The notes beneath the pieces are model-generated. The model did no database searches, was not told the origin of the DNA, and saw only the letters and a program-made list of their open reading frames with translations. DNA of 64,000 nucleotides, taken from NCBI GenBank assembly GCA_910585615.1, contig CAJUFO010000014.1, positions 10,551 to 74,550 of the forward strand. Reading direction: 5' to 3'. Source of the stretch: an uncultured Acetatifactor sp. GTDB taxonomy: Bacteria > Bacillota > Clostridia > Lachnospirales > Lachnospiraceae. Below, in pieces: positions 42,392 to 50,924 of this stretch (its first letter is position 1; every line of letters begins with the position of its first letter). The position numbers and the translations under genes are program-made.

Positions 42392-43540
42392 ATGAGGACG
42401 GTACTGGGACTGGACCGGCTGGAGGAATTCGAAGGGATCTTCAGGGGGAAGCGCATCGGGCTGATTACGAATTATTCCGGGGTGGATTCCCTCTGGAGGG
42501 TGAACGTGGACCTGTTCATGGACAGGGGCCTGCGGATTGGGAAGCTGTTCACGCCGGAGCACGGCATGTTCGGGGAGGGCGCGGGGAAAGAGGTGGGAAA
42601 CGATGTCTACCCCGGATATCAGATTCCCATCCGCTCCCTGTACGGGAACCATCTGCGGCCGGAGGCCGAGGAACTGGCGGACATCGACATCCTTGTGTAT
42701 GATATCCAGGATGTAGGGCTGCGGTATTACACATATATCTACACAATGACCTACTGCATGGAGGCCGCGGCCAGGGCAGGCATCCCCTTCGTGGTGCTGG
42801 ACCGCCCGAATCCTCTGGGGAACCGGATCGTCAGCGGCGGGATCATCCTGCCGGAATTCGCCTCCTTCATCGGGGACTACGGGCTGCCGGTACGCTACGG
42901 CCTGACCTGCGGGGAGGTGGGACATTATTTTCTGGCGCACAGGGGCCTGAAGCTGGACTACCGGGTGATTCCCATGGAAAACTACACCAGGGACACGTAT
43001 TTTAGCGATACCGGGCTGCTCTGGAACATCCCCTCCCCGGCCCTGGTGGATTTCCACAGCACCATCTGCTACTGCGGCGGCTGCTTCCTGGAGGGCTCCT
43101 CCCTAAGCGCCGGAAGGGGCAGCTCAAAGCCTTTCCAGATGTACGGCGCGCCCTATGTGAAGATGGAAGAGCTGTACCGGGAGATGAAGGCCGCGGTAAA
43201 GGAAGACAAGGTAATCTTCAGACAGCGGGCCTTTGTGCCGGTGGAGCGGGAGTACGCCGGGGAGGTCTGTTTCGGCCTGGAGTTCGCGCCCCTGGACAAG
43301 ACCCTGGACTTCATCCCCACGGCGCTCCAGCTCATGCGCCAGGTGGTGCGGCTCTACCCGGAGCAGTTCACCTTAAGCGACCAGGGCCAGGGGAACAAGC
43401 ATCTCCACTATCTGGCCGGAGGCAGGCGGATAGACGATTACCTCTATGGAATCCTTTCTCTGGAGGAGCTGCTGGAGGAATGGAGGGGCCAGAGCGCGCG
43501 GTTCGAGAAGGAGACGGAGGCCTTCCGCATCTATGGTTGA
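42392..43540 (+). CDS. DUF1343 exo-beta-N-acetylmuramidase (NamZ-like, GH171)
   Basis: 382 aa. RIGLITNYSGVD, LFTPEHGMFGEGAGKEV, YDIQDVGLRYYTYIYTM, DRPNPLGNRI and SAGRGSSKPFQ are the DUF1343/NamZ hallmarks, including the conserved Glu-His pair at the active site. NamZ releases terminal MurNAc from muropeptide sugar chains. No signal peptide is visible, unlike Bacillus NamZ, so it may work in the cytoplasm in peptidoglycan recycling, which would fit the NagZ-like GH3 at 24.4 kb. The ATG is preceded by AGGGGCGG. Confidence 0.85.
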   Translation: MRTVLGLDRLEEFEGIFRGKRIGLITNYSGVDSLWRVNVDLFMDRGLRIGKLFTPEHGMFGEGAGKEVGNDVYPGYQIPIRSLYGNHLRPEAEELADIDILVYDIQDVGLRYYTYIYTMTYCMEAAARAGIPFVVLDRPNPLGNRIVSGGIILPEFASFIGDYGLPVRYGLTCGEVGHYFLAHRGLKLDYRVIPMENYTRDTYFSDTGLLWNIPSPALVDFHSTICYCGGCFLEGSSLSAGRGSSKPFQMYGAPYVKMEELYREMKAAVKEDKVIFRQRAFVPVEREYAGEVCFGLEFAPLDKTLDFIPTALQLMRQVVRLYPEQFTLSDQGQGNKHLHYLAGGRRIDDYLYGILSLEELLEEWRGQSARFEKETEAFRIYG

Positions 43541-43656
43541 CGGGCTTGCGCCTACAGGCGGAATCAAGGGCCGCGGACAGGGCAGGACGGCGGAACAGAT
43601 GCCCCGGCGAAACGCCGTCGGCGACCTCAAATAAAGAAAAAAGGAGCATATCAGCT

Positions 43657-44448
43657 ATGGCTACATTTTCGTTGAAAGTAATCGACAGAAACGACAGCAC
43701 CATCTGCGTCAGCAGCGGAGAGGACTTCGTAGACCTGGTGTGCATGCGGGCCTATGAGGAGGGGGACAGGATTGTCCTGGAGACCTCAGACAAGAACGCT
43801 TATGTAAACTGGCAGGTGGACGATGCACTGGGGGCCGCCTTTGTGTACATTACGGACAATGTGTCTTATGAGATTCCCTTCGGGGAGAAGCGCGTCAGCC
43901 TGTCGCCCAAGGTGTTCTCCGGCAGCCGCCACTACCTCTACGTCCAGGCCGCCAGGCCAGACGAGATAGAGGCCTATCGGAACCTGGCCCTGAACCCGGC
44001 GGACCAACATCGGGACGTGCCCTGCTTCCCCCATGCCACAGCCAATGTGGAGACCAGGGGGGAGTCCGTGTTCGCCGCCAAGAACGCCATAGACGGAGTG
44101 CGCGCTAATCTGTCCCACGGGGCCTGGCCCTATCAGTCCTGGGGCATCAACAGGCAGGACGACGCCGCCATGCGGGTGGACTTCGGCCGACGGATCCGCA
44201 CGGACAAGGTGGTGCTCTACACCCGGGCCGATTTTCCCCATGACAACTGGTGGACACAGGTGACATTGAAATTCTCCGATGGCAGCAGCCAGGACTTCCC
44301 TCTGGAGAAATCCGTCGCAGGCCATGTACTCACCTTCCCGGAGAAGGAGACCGACTGGATAGAGCTGTCCAATCTGATAAAGGCGGACGACCCCTCGCCC
44401 TTCCCGGCCCTGACCCAGATGGAAGTATACGGATGGAATGTGCTATGA
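43657..44448 (+). CDS. Carbohydrate-binding-module-like protein
   Basis: 263 aa, no signal peptide. The C-terminal half resembles a discoidin/F5/8-type C carbohydrate-binding fold (NLALNPADQH, NAIDGVRANLSHGAWPYQSWG, MRVDFGRRIRTDKVVLYTR, WTQVTLKFSDGS). The N-terminal half is a beta-rich domain found with it in clostridial proteins (DUF7402-like; name uncertain). AAAAAAGGAGCAT precedes the ATG at 43657. Its stop overlaps the start of rdgB (ATGA). It probably binds a glycan or modulates NamZ substrates, which is inference from position. Confidence 0.65.
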   Translation: MATFSLKVIDRNDSTICVSSGEDFVDLVCMRAYEEGDRIVLETSDKNAYVNWQVDDALGAAFVYITDNVSYEIPFGEKRVSLSPKVFSGSRHYLYVQAARPDEIEAYRNLALNPADQHRDVPCFPHATANVETRGESVFAAKNAIDGVRANLSHGAWPYQSWGINRQDDAAMRVDFGRRIRTDKVVLYTRADFPHDNWWTQVTLKFSDGSSQDFPLEKSVAGHVLTFPEKETDWIELSNLIKADDPSPFPALTQMEVYGWNVL

Positions 44449-45053
44449 AGAAGATACTGTTTGGAACCGGAAACCCGGCTAAGCTGAACGCCATGCGCCG
44501 CAGGCTGTCGGAGCTGGACATTGAGGTACTGGGGCTGGCCGACATGGACAGGGAAGCGCCGAGCCCTTCTGAGGACGGGAGCACCCCGCTGGAGAACGCC
44601 AGGCAGAAGGCCCTGTGCTACTATGATTTCTATCAGATACCGGTGTTCTCCTGCGATTCGGGGCTGTATTTCGAAGGCCTGCCACAGGAGCTCCAGCCGG
44701 GCATCCATGTGCGGACTGTGAGCGGGAAGTGCCTGACGGATCAGGAGATGCTGGCGTATTACGGCGGGCTGGCGGAAAAGTACGGGAATCTGCGGGCGAG
44801 ATACCGCCATGCGGTATGCCTGGTGATGGACAGAGAGCATATCTATGAGGCCATGGACGACAGCACCGCCAGCGAGGTGTTCCTGATTACCGCCGTGCCC
44901 TATGCGGGGGTGCGGCAGAAGGGGTTCCCGCTGGACAGCCTGTCCGTGAGCCTGGGCACCGGGAAGTATTTTTACGAGATGGACAGGGAGCGGACAGACC
45001 ATCTGGCCGTGGAGGACGGGGTGCTGAATTTCTTCCGGGGGCTGGAGCTGTAA
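44445..45053 (+). CDS. Non-canonical purine NTP pyrophosphatase (RdgB/HAM1-like)
   Basis: 202 aa with ILFGTGNPAKLNAMRRRL (the TxN(x)xK substrate-binding start), PSEDGSTPLENARQKAL and FSCDSGLYFEGLP, matching the ITPase family that removes ITP, dITP and XTP from nucleotide pools. The C-terminal SFDPIF-type motif is not obvious and the segment is diverged (VKGFPLDSLSVS-like here as RQKGFPLDSLS), so a variant substrate is possible. The ATG at 44445 overlaps the preceding stop, so translation is coupled. Confidence 0.8.
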   Translation: MKKILFGTGNPAKLNAMRRRLSELDIEVLGLADMDREAPSPSEDGSTPLENARQKALCYYDFYQIPVFSCDSGLYFEGLPQELQPGIHVRTVSGKCLTDQEMLAYYGGLAEKYGNLRARYRHAVCLVMDREHIYEAMDDSTASEVFLITAVPYAGVRQKGFPLDSLSVSLGTGKYFYEMDRERTDHLAVEDGVLNFFRGLEL

Positions 45054-45087
45054 GGGGCCTGAGGAACGGGAGACATTCCCGAAAGCC

Positions 45088-45915
45088 TCAGGGCAGGAAG
45101 CCCTCGAAGATGGGCATGACCCCCTGCTGCTCCAGGCGCTCCAGTATCTCCTTGCTGCGAATCGTCCAGCCCACCTCATGGACGCCGTAGAGCCGTTTCA
45201 TCAGCCGCAGGCTGGGACAGGAGCGGTCGATGTAATTGTAGGCGATGAAGTCCGGCCTGGTGACGAAGGAGGTCAGCAGTAGGGTCAATATAGCCCGCAC
45301 CGGCCAGGTCAGAGTCCCGGCATCGCTGGAGCGCAGGAAATTCTCGGAGAGCTGCCCCCGGATGACATCGGGATAGCGTTTTTTCAGGTGCAGCAGCGCG
45401 GCGGGATGGAAGGACTCGATGCAATAGGCACCCTTCCAGTCCCGCAGGAGCGCCATCACCGCATCGGTAAGGGCGGCCGCATTGCCGTGCTCTACCTTCA
45501 GCTCGATGACCAGCGGCGCCTTGTTCTCAAATAGCGCCAGGACCTCCGGAAGCAGGGGGATGGTTTCATTGCTGCCCTTTAAGGGATAGTCTTTGAGGTC
45601 CTCCGCCCGGAGGCTTTCGATGATTGCGCTTCTGCCGCAGACCCGGCTCAGGTCGCTGTCGTGGACCACCGCCAGATGACCGTCCGCCATGAGGTGGACG
45701 TCCAGCTCCGCGCCGAAGCCTTTTTCCACGGCGCGGCGGAAGGCGGTCATGGAATTCTCCGGAATGCCTTTCCCCATGTCGTGGAGCCCTCTATGGGCAT
45801 ATCTGGCATCGGCCAGCCTGTCCCATCCCGACTGCCCCCGCCTGGGAAGCAGCATCAGGCACCAGAGAATGATTATGATGAGCGCCGCCAATAGTATCCT
45901 GCATATGATTATCAT
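45088..45915 (-). CDS. Membrane-anchored glycerophosphodiester phosphodiesterase
   Basis: 275 aa. An N-terminal membrane segment (residues 1-24) is followed by a GDPD barrel: YAHRGLHDMGKGIPENS, GAELDVHLMADGHLAVVHDSDLSRV and APLVIELKVEHGN give the catalytic His pair and metal ligands. The domain lies outside or in the membrane face, unlike the soluble GDPD at 27.4 kb. GAAAGGTGTG before the ATG. It stands convergent with rdgB, 34 bp apart. Confidence 0.9.
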   Translation of the reverse strand: MIIICRILLAALIIIILWCLMLLPRRGQSGWDRLADARYAHRGLHDMGKGIPENSMTAFRRAVEKGFGAELDVHLMADGHLAVVHDSDLSRVCGRSAIIESLRAEDLKDYPLKGSNETIPLLPEVLALFENKAPLVIELKVEHGNAAALTDAVMALLRDWKGAYCIESFHPAALLHLKKRYPDVIRGQLSENFLRSSDAGTLTWPVRAILTLLLTSFVTRPDFIAYNYIDRSCPSLRLMKRLYGVHEVGWTIRSKEILERLEQQGVMPIFEGFLP

Positions 45916-46007
45916 TAGAACACACCTTTCTATTCGATATTTGGGAATGGATTCATGCCGGCCCCAGCGGGCGAAGGTCTGGCCTTCCCGCAGCCTGATG
46001 GGATGTA

Positions 46008-47351
46008 TCAGTCATCCATGTCCTCGAAAGCCGCCAGCCCCTTTTTGGCCTCAGCCTTGCTGTCCCCGTGGCGAACGAAACACATGGTGACAAAGCTCAA
46101 GGTGACGAAGAAGGCAGCGTAAGGGAAGAGAATGTGGTAGCTGATGGTCTTCATCAGGGAGCCCGCCACCACCGGCGTGATGACCTGGGCCAGCATGGAG
46201 GCGGTGTAATAGTATCCAGTGAACTTGCCTACGTCTCCGCCCCGGCACATCTCCACCACCATGGGCAGGGAGTTCACGTTGATGGCCGCCCAGGCCAGTC
46301 CCACCAAAGCGAAGGCCACATACATGACGGCGTTGATGGAGGAGAACAGCGTGGTCAGGAAGAACCCCGCCAGGAAGCATGCGGCCAGCAGGATGATGCC
46401 GGCATGGATGGTTCTCTTGCGGCCGATTCTGGAGGCCAGGATGCCGATGGGGATGTAGGAGACGATTGCCCCTGCGGTGGCCACCAGGAGGCAGGTGGAC
46501 GCGCCGCCCAGTCCCTCGCCCATGACCTGGGACACATAGGTGGTGAACCAGGTGGTGACGCCGTTGTAGCCGATGAACCACAGGGCGATGGAGGCCAGCA
46601 GGAAATAAAGGCTGCGCTTCACCGACCCGGGCAGGGCCTCGCCGCCGTGCCCGTCGTCCCGGGCCAGGTTCCACTCGGGATGGAGCCGTTCCAGCGCCTG
46701 GTTCTCAGCGGCCAGGGCAGGCTCCTTGATGGTGAGGAGGAGCACCACCACCGCAGCGGCCATAACGGCGGACACGATGAGAAACAGAGGCTGATAGTTG
46801 ACATGGGACAGCTGCGCCACCTTGGAGGTGGGGTAGAGCACCGCCGCCACCCCCAGATAGAGGATGCCGCCCACGGCCCCCATCAGGTTGATGATGGCGT
46901 TGGCCTTGCTGCGCAGGGGCTTTGCCGTCACGTCCGGCATCAGGGCCACGGCGGGGGAGCGGTAGGTTCCCATGGCCACCAGCAGCAGCCCCAGCACGAT
47001 GACGAAGGTCACCAGCTTAAAGGGAGCAGCCGCCTGGGAGTAGCTGTTGTCCAGCGCGGGCAGCAGGTTCATCAGAATCACCGCCGCTGCGGTGCCTGCG
47101 ATGATATACGGCGTGCGGCGGCCCAGCCGGGAATTCGTCCGGTCCGACAGCCCGCCGAAGAAGGGCAGCAGGAACAGGGCCAATATATTGTCCGCGGCCA
47201 TGATGATGCCCGTCAGGGACTCGTCCATGCCGAAGGTCTCCCGCAGGATCAACGGCACCACGCTGTCGTACATCTGCCAGAAGGAGCAGATGGACAGGAA
47301 GGCCAGGCCCACCAGGACGGTTCGCTTGTTGTTCAGCTTCAATTCATTCAT
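46008..47351 (-). CDS. MFS transporter (SLC45/GPH-like)
   Basis: 447 aa with about twelve membrane segments. The cytoplasmic loop GGLSDRTNSRLGRRTPYIIAG resembles that of SLC45/sucrose and GPH-type cation:sugar symporters; YRSPAVALMPDVT fits the same group. It probably imports a sugar or glycoside with protons. It is a single gene on the minus strand, 92 bp downstream of nothing coding; the next plus-strand gene is divergent. Confidence 0.88.
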   Translation of the reverse strand: MNELKLNNKRTVLVGLAFLSICSFWQMYDSVVPLILRETFGMDESLTGIIMAADNILALFLLPFFGGLSDRTNSRLGRRTPYIIAGTAAAVILMNLLPALDNSYSQAAAPFKLVTFVIVLGLLLVAMGTYRSPAVALMPDVTAKPLRSKANAIINLMGAVGGILYLGVAAVLYPTSKVAQLSHVNYQPLFLIVSAVMAAAVVVLLLTIKEPALAAENQALERLHPEWNLARDDGHGGEALPGSVKRSLYFLLASIALWFIGYNGVTTWFTTYVSQVMGEGLGGASTCLLVATAGAIVSYIPIGILASRIGRKRTIHAGIILLAACFLAGFFLTTLFSSINAVMYVAFALVGLAWAAINVNSLPMVVEMCRGGDVGKFTGYYYTASMLAQVITPVVAGSLMKTISYHILFPYAAFFVTLSFVTMCFVRHGDSKAEAKKGLAAFEDMDD

Positions 47352-47578
47352 TTAGATGCCTCGTTTTTCTCGTTGGATGTGATGGCGCGCGGGGCTCGAT
47401 GCCTCTGCTATCACGTTGCTGTAGACGGTGTCATTTTATCATAGGAAGGGATTCTTTGCAAGGGATGGAGCATTGGGCGGTAAATTTTCTTTAAATTCAT
47501 ATTTTACTAACAAAAATGATACATCTCTTCTTTATGATAGGGTTCACATAAAGCATACGTGTAGGATGAGGTGGAGAG

Positions 47579-48979
47579 ATGGTAAGGCAGAGCGGCAGCG
47601 CACGGAAGAACGAGGATTATGAAGAGGTCGAAATCAGGCGCAATCCCTATTTGGTAAATTATGAGGAACAGTGGGACAGGCCCGGGCGGGAAACGGACGG
47701 CAGAGGCCGCCGCCCCATCGCATACGGCAGCAGGATGGAGGAGGGCCGAAAACAGGCTCCTTTTGACGACGAATCGACAGAAGAGTACGAATTCCTTTCT
47801 TATGGAAGGGAATCCCGTGACAGGCAGAAAGGGAGAGGTATGGTATCTGAACCGGCGCTTCGGCCGGACCGCCCCGATGCCGACAGGGCCCGCAGGCGCG
47901 AGGTGACCACGGATATGTTTGACGGGTATCGGAGTGGGGAGCCCGTCAGAAAGGGGAGGATGGTGCAGGTACCGATTCCCGACAGAGGAAGGCAGCGAAG
48001 GCAGCGGCGGGAATCGGCTGAGCGGAGAACCGATAGGACAGGAGGCAGACAGGAGACGGCGATACGTCCTGAGAGGAATAGGAGTGCCTTGTCGGAGGAA
48101 AGCTTCAGCCGCCAGCAGCGGGCAGCACGGCAGGAGGCCGCGTCCCGCCAGCGGAGAACTGCGAGGGAGCAGATTCCGTCATATCAACAAAGGCCGGTTC
48201 GCCGGGAACTCCCGGCTCGCCACAGGAGAACAGCATATCGGCAAATCCAGGCCCGCCCGCGCTGCGCCGCTGCCCAGGGCAGGAGGCAGCGCGTCCTCAT
48301 GCAGCGCTTGGTTCTGGGCGCGTGGATTGTCTGCATCCTCCTGTTCGCGGTATACTTCGCAATCAAGAGCCAGCAGGCCAAAGGCGCCGAAGAGGACGCC
48401 CTGCCCGTGTCCGGAGAGCAGCAGGGGAATGCCGCCGAAGGGCAGCCCTCAGGCACCCTGGTGCAGGGAATCCCCGCGGACGCATTCGCCATGCACCCGG
48501 AGTGGACCGAGGACTTCCTGACCCCCAACGAATACTCCCGCCCCGGGGAGCCCCTGGAGTCCGTGAAGAATATCTTCGTCCACTACACGGCCAACCCCGG
48601 CACCAGCGCCGCCCAGAACCGCAGCTACTTCGAGTGGCAGAAGGACACCCATGAGGCCAGCGTCAGCGCCCATTTCATCATCGGTTACGAGGGGGAGATT
48701 ATCCAGTGCGTGCCCTTAGACGAAATTGCCTACGCCGTCATGACCCGCAACTACGACTCCGTCTCCATCGAGTGCTGCTATCTGGCGGAGGACGGGGCCT
48801 TCACCCAGGAGACATACGATTCCCTGATTTCCTTGCTGGCCTGGCTGACGGACATCTACGACCTGGACGCCGAGGACATCCTGCGCCATTATGACTGCGG
48901 CGGGAAGAAATGCCCTCTCTATTACACGGAACATGAGGATGCCTGGGAACAATTGAAAAAGGACGTGGACAAGCTGTAG
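47579..48979 (+). CDS. Type II N-acetylmuramoyl-L-alanine amidase with Arg-rich cytoplasmic tail
   Basis: 466 aa in three parts: a very basic, low-complexity N-terminal tail of about 240 residues with many RQ/RR repeats, one membrane segment near residues 241-262 (LVLGAWIVCILLFAVYFAI), and an extracellular Amidase_2 (AGRP/T7-lysozyme-like) domain. Zinc ligands can be assigned to His in IFVHYTANPG and to His and Cys in RHYDCGGKKCP. It would cut the bond between MurNAc and the stem peptide. A cytoplasmic tail this long and this Arg-rich is unusual for the family and may bind nucleic acid or membrane lipids (inference). AGGTGGAGAG before the ATG. Confidence 0.88.
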   Translation: MVRQSGSARKNEDYEEVEIRRNPYLVNYEEQWDRPGRETDGRGRRPIAYGSRMEEGRKQAPFDDESTEEYEFLSYGRESRDRQKGRGMVSEPALRPDRPDADRARRREVTTDMFDGYRSGEPVRKGRMVQVPIPDRGRQRRQRRESAERRTDRTGGRQETAIRPERNRSALSEESFSRQQRAARQEAASRQRRTAREQIPSYQQRPVRRELPARHRRTAYRQIQARPRCAAAQGRRQRVLMQRLVLGAWIVCILLFAVYFAIKSQQAKGAEEDALPVSGEQQGNAAEGQPSGTLVQGIPADAFAMHPEWTEDFLTPNEYSRPGEPLESVKNIFVHYTANPGTSAAQNRSYFEWQKDTHEASVSAHFIIGYEGEIIQCVPLDEIAYAVMTRNYDSVSIECCYLAEDGAFTQETYDSLISLLAWLTDIYDLDAEDILRHYDCGGKKCPLYYTEHEDAWEQLKKDVDKL

Positions 48980-49105
48980 AATCTCTGCTAAAATAGACCT
49001 TGCGGAACATGCGGAGCGCAGGCCGCAGGGGACGCTTTCTGGAAGCAGGAGGCGTTCCGCTGAAGCACAGGCGCCTCGCCGGAGCAGGAGTCGAGGAGAG
49101 ATGAG

Positions 49106-49756
49106 ATGAATATATTGTCACCGTCTATTTTGGCAGCGGATTTCAGCAGGCTTGGGGAGCAGATCAGGGAGGCGGAGCATGCGGGGGCACAGTATCTGCA
49201 TATAGATGTCATGGATGGCGTCTTCGTGCCGGACATTTCCTTCGGGATGCCGGTGATACTGTCCATCCGGAAGTGCTCCGACATCTTTTTTGACGTGCAT
49301 CTGATGATCGACAGGCCGGAGCGGTATATCAAGGAATTCGCCGACTGCGGGGCCAATCTCATCAATTTCCACATAGAGGCCACTCAGGACGTGGTGGGCA
49401 CCATACAGAAGATCCGGTTCCTGGGCAGGAAGGTGGGCATCACCATCAGCCCCGAGACCCCGGCGGAGGCGGTGGAGCCTTATCTGAAGCTGGTGGACAT
49501 GGTGCTGGTGATGACCGTGAAGCCGGGCTTCGGGGGCCAGAAGCTGATGCCGGAGTGCCTGGACAAGGTGCGGCAGGTGCGGGCCATGGTGGCCGGGCTG
49601 GGCCTGAAGACGGACATCGAGGTGGACGGCGGCATCAGGGCGGACAATGTGGAGCTGGCTTTGGAGGCCGGGGCCAATGTGATTGTGTCCGGCTCGGCGG
49701 TGTTCGGCGGCAACATTTCGGACAATGTGGCGAGGTTCCTGGAGAAGATGAACTGA
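49106..49756 (+). CDS. rpe: Ribulose-phosphate 3-epimerase
   Basis: 216 aa TIM barrel of normal length. It interconverts ribulose 5-phosphate and xylulose 5-phosphate. LSPSILAADFSRL, HIDVMDGVFVPDISFG (catalytic Asp and metal His), VHLMI, MTVKPGFGGQ and EVDGGIRADN (second catalytic Asp) are all present. GAGGAGAGATG-type ribosome site. It sits between the amidase and an unknown gene, without other pentose-phosphate genes. Confidence 0.97.
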   Translation: MNILSPSILAADFSRLGEQIREAEHAGAQYLHIDVMDGVFVPDISFGMPVILSIRKCSDIFFDVHLMIDRPERYIKEFADCGANLINFHIEATQDVVGTIQKIRFLGRKVGITISPETPAEAVEPYLKLVDMVLVMTVKPGFGGQKLMPECLDKVRQVRAMVAGLGLKTDIEVDGGIRADNVELALEAGANVIVSGSAVFGGNISDNVARFLEKMN

Positions 49757-49955
49757 CATAGGCATGAGGCAGAGCCGGACAGGGCGCAGCCGATAGGGCC
49801 GGGAGCAGGCGTTTGAGGAAAACAGGAGCGAAGAGGGCCAAAGGAGCGGCGGAACCAGGGGATAGGATGCATGGGCCGCGGGCATGGAACCGTAACCGGA
49901 AAAGTGGATTGGCAGAGCGGATTCATGAAAGCGGAGACAGGAAGGCGGGCGAAGG

Positions 49956-50717
49956 ATGCAGTTTCACGGAATCGAAGGCGGAGAACACAGCGCGGAGGCG
50001 CATCATGTGACAAAGTGCATGCATGACCATTCCCATTTCAAGACAGAGGCGGACACGTCAAGGGCCGCCGCTTCCATGGCAAGGAGGCAGGGCATGCAGG
50101 CCGCGGAGCAGCAGGGCCAGGGGCAGCTCTCCCTGTCCGCATGGCTGGACAGCTATCTCTCCAGGGGAAAGAGCCTGCTGAAAGGCTTTTGGAGCGGGGG
50201 CGGTACGGCGGTGCCCGGGGAGGCCGGAAACCAGTCGGGCCAGGAGCAGGTGCTGGCGCAGATCGGCGAAAGCCGTGAGGCCGGGACGACGGCAGCGTCC
50301 GGCGCCGGTTCGGGCATTCCTGCAGCGGCCATCCCCCAGGCGGATCTGTCCCAGGCGGTGCATGTGTCCCGGGCGGCCCAGGCAGCCGTCCCCGCGGCGC
50401 AGTCCCCGTCCCAGGAGGCCTCCCGGGACGGAGCGGGCCAGGAAAGCGGCGCCCAGGAGGGGATGTGGCGCAGGATACGGGTGCGGTTCAAGGACATCGC
50501 GGGACAGCTCACGGGGCATCTGCGGGGGAACACCTCCAGATTCCAGGCGAAGAAATCCTTCCAGCCCAAGCAGGCCATTACCAGGGAGGAGCCGCAGAAG
50601 ACCGTGAAGCCCCGGAGGGATGCGGTGGAAATCGCGAATTACCATGTGGAGGAGAGCTATCTGCTGGATTCCTACGACAGAAAGGGCGGCTACAGCAAGA
50701 TTTCCACCAAAAAGTGA
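49956..50717 (+). CDS. Unknown low-complexity protein
   Basis: 253 aa without signal peptide or membrane segment. A His-rich start (HHVTKCMHDHSHFK), an Ala/Gln/Gly/Ser-rich centre (residues 90-165) and a basic C-terminus that ends YHVEESYLLDSYDRKGGYSKISTKK. The last 60 residues look the most constrained and could be the functional part. The start is uncertain (ATG at 49956 with GCGAAGG upstream). Not recognised; it is probably a lineage-specific Lachnospiraceae protein. Confidence 0.6.
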   Translation: MQFHGIEGGEHSAEAHHVTKCMHDHSHFKTEADTSRAAASMARRQGMQAAEQQGQGQLSLSAWLDSYLSRGKSLLKGFWSGGGTAVPGEAGNQSGQEQVLAQIGESREAGTTAASGAGSGIPAAAIPQADLSQAVHVSRAAQAAVPAAQSPSQEASRDGAGQESGAQEGMWRRIRVRFKDIAGQLTGHLRGNTSRFQAKKSFQPKQAITREEPQKTVKPRRDAVEIANYHVEESYLLDSYDRKGGYSKISTKK

Positions 50718-50791
50718 CGGCTAAGTTATTGACAGTAATCAATGTTTTGTGTTACCGTTATATATTAGGAAGAAAAACGAGGTGACAAAAT

Positions 50792-50877
50792 CCTGCTCCC
50801 CGCGAAAAGGGGCAGGGAAGTGTTGGCAAGGGCATATTGGCCCGTCTTCTGGTGCATGCTGGGGACGGGCTTTTTTT
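50792..50877 (+). terminator. metG leader: hairpin followed by intrinsic terminator
   Basis: CCTG-ct-CCCC pairs with GGGG-CAGG (50792-50801 / 50809-50816). Then GCCCGTC (50840-50846) pairs with GACGGGC (50864-50870), followed by T7. metG begins 48 nt later, so the structure may attenuate it. No T-box antiterminator sequence is seen. Confidence 0.6.
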
Positions 50878-50924
50878 GAATCTGCAGGCCCGCCCACCGG
50901 AGAATCAGCGAGAGGAGAACGGAA

